Origin: Desulfosporosinus sp.
GTDB lineage: Bacteria; Bacillota; Desulfitobacteriia; Desulfitobacteriales; Desulfitobacteriaceae
Direction of reading: 5' to 3'
Length of the DNA stretch: 5,887 bases
Assembly (NCBI GenBank): GCA_016278585.1
Contig: JADQBO010000479.1
Span: 1 to 5,887, forward strand
Part shown: positions 3,234-5,887 of the stretch, one piece after another
How the letters are laid out: each line of letters begins with the position of its first letter
Position numbering within the stretch: the first letter of the stretch is position 1
Notes under the pieces: model-generated
The model's input: the letters and a program-made list of their open reading frames with translations, nothing else
What the model was told of the DNA's origin: nothing
The model's database searches: none
Translations under genes and position numbers: made by a program

Positions 3234-5887
3234 ATGCCTCGCTTTAACCTCTCTGAACAGATAATTCTAGATCTCGCAGATAATGATCTTGTATATAAAA
3301 AAGGCTTATCCTATTACCAAGCAGGTAGAGTCACCAATTTCAACTTCTCACCAGATAAAGGACTGGTTAACGCTTCTGTTGTAGGGGGTTTACGTTACGT
3401 TGTACAGCTTTCCTTTGATCGAGACAGCTCCGTGCGCTCCTATCGCTGCACCTGCTCAGCCTTTACCGACCATCCTGGAGCATGTAAACATGTCATCGCC
3501 GTACTGAAAGCCTCCCAACAGAAGTTACCAGCAGCCTGGCCGGTTCCCATAGTTCAAAACCGTGTCGTTGATGAACTACTAGCTGTCTTCGCCAATCATC
3601 CCCAGGAGACCCTCTTGGAAACCCTAACCCTGAACGTGGAACTCCAAACCATGCCCAACCATCGGCTTTCTACCCATTTACAACTCAAACTAGGTCTTCA
3701 ACGCCTCTATGTGGTGAAGGACATCGGGCAACTGCTTAAAGCTCTAAAAACTGGTCAATCCCTGGAATTTGGAAAACAATTTACCTTGGAACCAGCAAGG
3801 CAGACCTTTATAGAGGAAGACTATGCTGTAATTACCATGCTGCAAGAAATGTATGAACAGCATACAGCTTTAACCGAAATGCAGGGACCTTATTATTCCC
3901 TAACCGTGTTAAATCAAAAGTCAATGCCTTTAACCGGCTATTACCTTACTCGGTTCTTAGACGCTTTAGGGGACAAAGTGTTTCTCTGGGGATTTGGGTC
4001 CACCCACCCCGAGCCTACCAAAATTATCCGGCAGGGGTTACCCATGGAATTCTCTCTACAATCCCAAGGCCAGGATCTTGCTTTAGCCCTAGAAACTGAC
4101 GAAGTTCCTCTTCAGCTTACAACTGACGGCAGTTATTACGCCTACCAACATAAAATCTATCAGGCTACTCCTGCTCAAAAGGACCTCCTCCCCCCGATTA
4201 TAACTGCACTTCGCAAAGGACAGACTGCTCAAATTGTTATTCCCTCAACACAGAAGGAGTTCTTTGCTTCTGAAGCGTTGCCCTTAATCGGGAAACTTGG
4301 TCTGGTTTCCGTTGACCCTATCCTAGAAGACAAATTCACTCATGAGAGTTTACAAGCTAAAATCTATCTCGATCGCGCGTCCGAGATGGGCATCACCGCC
4401 CGCTTAGAATTTCACTATGGTACTACAGTCATTAACCCCTTTGCTTCAACCAGGCAAACTAATAACGATTCAGAAGCGGCTGATATCATCGTTATCCGCT
4501 CTGCTGAACAAGAACGAAAAATTCTAAGCATTCTTGAACAGGCTGATTTTATGGTCTCTAAAGGGAAAATCCACCTTGAAGAGGATGAGAAAATCTTTGA
4601 ATTTACTGTCAATTGGCTGCCCCAACTTCGAGACCTAGCAGAACTATACTATTCTGATCAGTTCAAACTAAAAGTCCGAACAGCAACTACCTTTTCCGGA
4701 CATGTCCGACTGGACGAAACTCTGGACGTCTTAGAGATATCCTTTCAATATAATGATATTCCCCAGGACGAGTTAGCGAGTATTTTTAATTCCCTCCATC
4801 TAAAGAAAAAATACCATCGTCTCCGGGACGGCTCGTTCCTGGATTTAAACCAGCCCGAATTAACGACGGTTGCTGAACTGTTAGATAACTTAGACCTTAA
4901 TAGTGAAGATCTGAATAAGAAATTACTTAATCTACCAAAGTTCAGAGCGATGTACATTGACAGTTTTTTGCGTCAGACTAACCTGCCAGGAGTACAACGC
5001 AATAAAGCCTTTAAGCAATTAGTTCAAAGTATTCTAGAACCCCAAGATGGAGAGTTCGAAATCCCAGAGGAACTTCAACCTGTCTTAAGAGATTACCAAA
5101 AGACCGGCTTTAAATGGCTCAAAACTTTAGCAGCCTTTGGGCTGGGTGGTATACTCGCTGATGATATGGGGCTAGGTAAGACATTACAAGTTCTTACCTT
5201 CATATTATCTGAAAAGCATTCTGCCAAAGGCCCCGCACTCGTTATTGCCCCCACCTCTTTAATCTATAATTGGCAAGAGGAGGCCAAGAAATTCACCCCT
5301 ACCTTGCGTGTTCTAGTTGTAGAAGGTACTCCCCAAGAAAGACACGCTTTCTTGACAGATCTTGAAGAACAATGGGACCTAGTCGTTACTTCCTATCCTA
5401 TACTAAGGCGGGATATAAACGAGTTTACTAAAATAGAGTTTTCCTACTGTTTTTTAGATGAGGCCCAACATACGAAAAATCCTCAAACCCTTAATTCAAA
5501 ATCCACTCGCCAGATTCAAGCTAAAGGTTATTTCGCTTTGACGGGAACCCCCATCGAAAACTCACTGTCCGAGCTTTGGTCCCTCTTCGATTTTGTCATG
5601 CCAGGATATCTCCTGTCTCACCAAGAGTTTCGAAAGAAATATGAAATTCCAATTATCAAAGGCGAAGATTCGACGATTATTACTGAACTGAGTCGGCATG
5701 CTAACCCCTTTATTTTAAGGCGTCTAAAAAAAGACGTACTAAAGGAGCTCCCCGATAAGATCGAAACCCTACTTAACGCGCCCTTGACAGACGAACAAAA
5801 AAAATTATATGTAGCCTTTTTACAAGAAGCGAAAGGGAAAATAGCCCAAGAAATTGCCACCGTGGGGTTTAACAAAAGCCACCTGAA
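3234..5887 (+). CDS. SWIM zinc-finger SNF2-family ATPase (helicase-like), 3' end missing
   Basis: The frame is open from ATG 3234 to the window end: 884 residues, no stop or frameshift in my full translation. Domains in order: a SWIM zinc finger, C72-x-C74-x9-C84-x-H86 (a predicted DNA- or protein-binding module); a long middle region (about 150-560) with the look of the bacterial SNF2-associated domain; then the first RecA-like ATPase lobe. In that lobe are a Q-like motif LRDYQ (618-622), Walker A DDMGLGKT (643-650, Lys649), motif Ia IAPTSLIYNW, the Walker B box DEAQ (742-745) followed by HTKN, motif III LTGTPIEN (769-776), and FILRRLKKDV (826-835). Relatives are about 1,050-1,100 residues, so the second lobe should lie beyond the window. 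These proteins are ATP-driven double-stranded DNA translocases, probably cytoplasmic; the cellular role of this bacterial group is poorly known. It is transcribed away from the HD-GYP gene, and nothing here links it to cyclic-di-GMP or to a defence cluster. Confidence 0.93.
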   Translation, partial: MPRFNLSEQIILDLADNDLVYKKGLSYYQAGRVTNFNFSPDKGLVNASVVGGLRYVVQLSFDRDSSVRSYRCTCSAFTDHPGACKHVIAVLKASQQKLPAAWPVPIVQNRVVDELLAVFANHPQETLLETLTLNVELQTMPNHRLSTHLQLKLGLQRLYVVKDIGQLLKALKTGQSLEFGKQFTLEPARQTFIEEDYAVITMLQEMYEQHTALTEMQGPYYSLTVLNQKSMPLTGYYLTRFLDALGDKVFLWGFGSTHPEPTKIIRQGLPMEFSLQSQGQDLALALETDEVPLQLTTDGSYYAYQHKIYQATPAQKDLLPPIITALRKGQTAQIVIPSTQKEFFASEALPLIGKLGLVSVDPILEDKFTHESLQAKIYLDRASEMGITARLEFHYGTTVINPFASTRQTNNDSEAADIIVIRSAEQERKILSILEQADFMVSKGKIHLEEDEKIFEFTVNWLPQLRDLAELYYSDQFKLKVRTATTFSGHVRLDETLDVLEISFQYNDIPQDELASIFNSLHLKKKYHRLRDGSFLDLNQPELTTVAELLDNLDLNSEDLNKKLLNLPKFRAMYIDSFLRQTNLPGVQRNKAFKQLVQSILEPQDGEFEIPEELQPVLRDYQKTGFKWLKTLAAFGLGGILADDMGLGKTLQVLTFILSEKHSAKGPALVIAPTSLIYNWQEEAKKFTPTLRVLVVEGTPQERHAFLTDLEEQWDLVVTSYPILRRDINEFTKIEFSYCFLDEAQHTKNPQTLNSKSTRQIQAKGYFALTGTPIENSLSELWSLFDFVMPGYLLSHQEFRKKYEIPIIKGEDSTIITELSRHANPFILRRLKKDVLKELPDKIETLLNAPLTDEQKKLYVAFLQEAKGKIAQEIATVGFNKSHL

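Noticed and set aside
4415..4957. Two - strand open frames of 65 and 70 codons
   Set aside because: Both are antisense to the SNF2 gene, which reads continuously here, and they have Ser/Arg-rich shadow composition.
5618..5875. 85-codon - strand open frame
   Set aside because: Antisense to the conserved SNF2 ATPase lobe and rich in Ser/Phe, as expected of a shadow frame.

Overview
The window looks like a chromosomal segment of a low-GC, Gram-positive, Clostridia-type bacterium. A Peptococcaceae-like genome (Desulfitobacterium/Desulfosporosinus type) would fit, but the genus is a guess. The reasons are strong purine-rich Shine-Dalgarno sites, TTG starts on two genes, a cyclic-di-GMP riboswitch in front of a soluble HD-GYP phosphodiesterase, and a SWIM/SNF2 helicase of the type common in Firmicutes.

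Layout, left to right. (1) Bases 1-683, + strand: C-terminal part of a metal-dependent amidohydrolase of the imidazolonepropionase-like group, cut by the window edge and followed by a hairpin terminator. (2) Bases 786-1382, - strand: a 198-residue protein of unknown function, convergent with the amidohydrolase. It starts at TTG behind a G-rich ribosome binding site. Its N-terminal part weakly resembles the small DUF2283 fold. Overlapping its start is a short open frame with a CPGC motif and no normal start codon (1334-1537), probably a gene remnant. (3) Bases 1572-1617: a long hairpin terminator. (4) Bases 1660-2739, - strand: a complete HD-GYP protein, a predicted cyclic-di-GMP phosphodiesterase. 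(5) Bases 2740-3233: a 494-base divergent control region. On the - strand it holds a promoter, a GEMM-type (cyclic-di-GMP-I) aptamer, an intrinsic terminator and an AAGGAGG site, all leading into the HD-GYP gene. (6) Bases 3234-5887, + strand: the first 884 residues of a SWIM zinc-finger/SNF2-family ATPase, running off the right edge with no frameshift or stop.

The clearest functional story is the cyclic-di-GMP module. The RNA leader of the HD-GYP gene carries a sensor for the very second messenger that the enzyme is predicted to destroy, with a transcription terminator between aptamer and ribosome binding site, so a feedback loop is likely. The sign of the feedback cannot be settled by reading. 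The other genes show no obvious link to this module. I see no CRISPR array, tRNA, rRNA, insertion sequence or phage gene.
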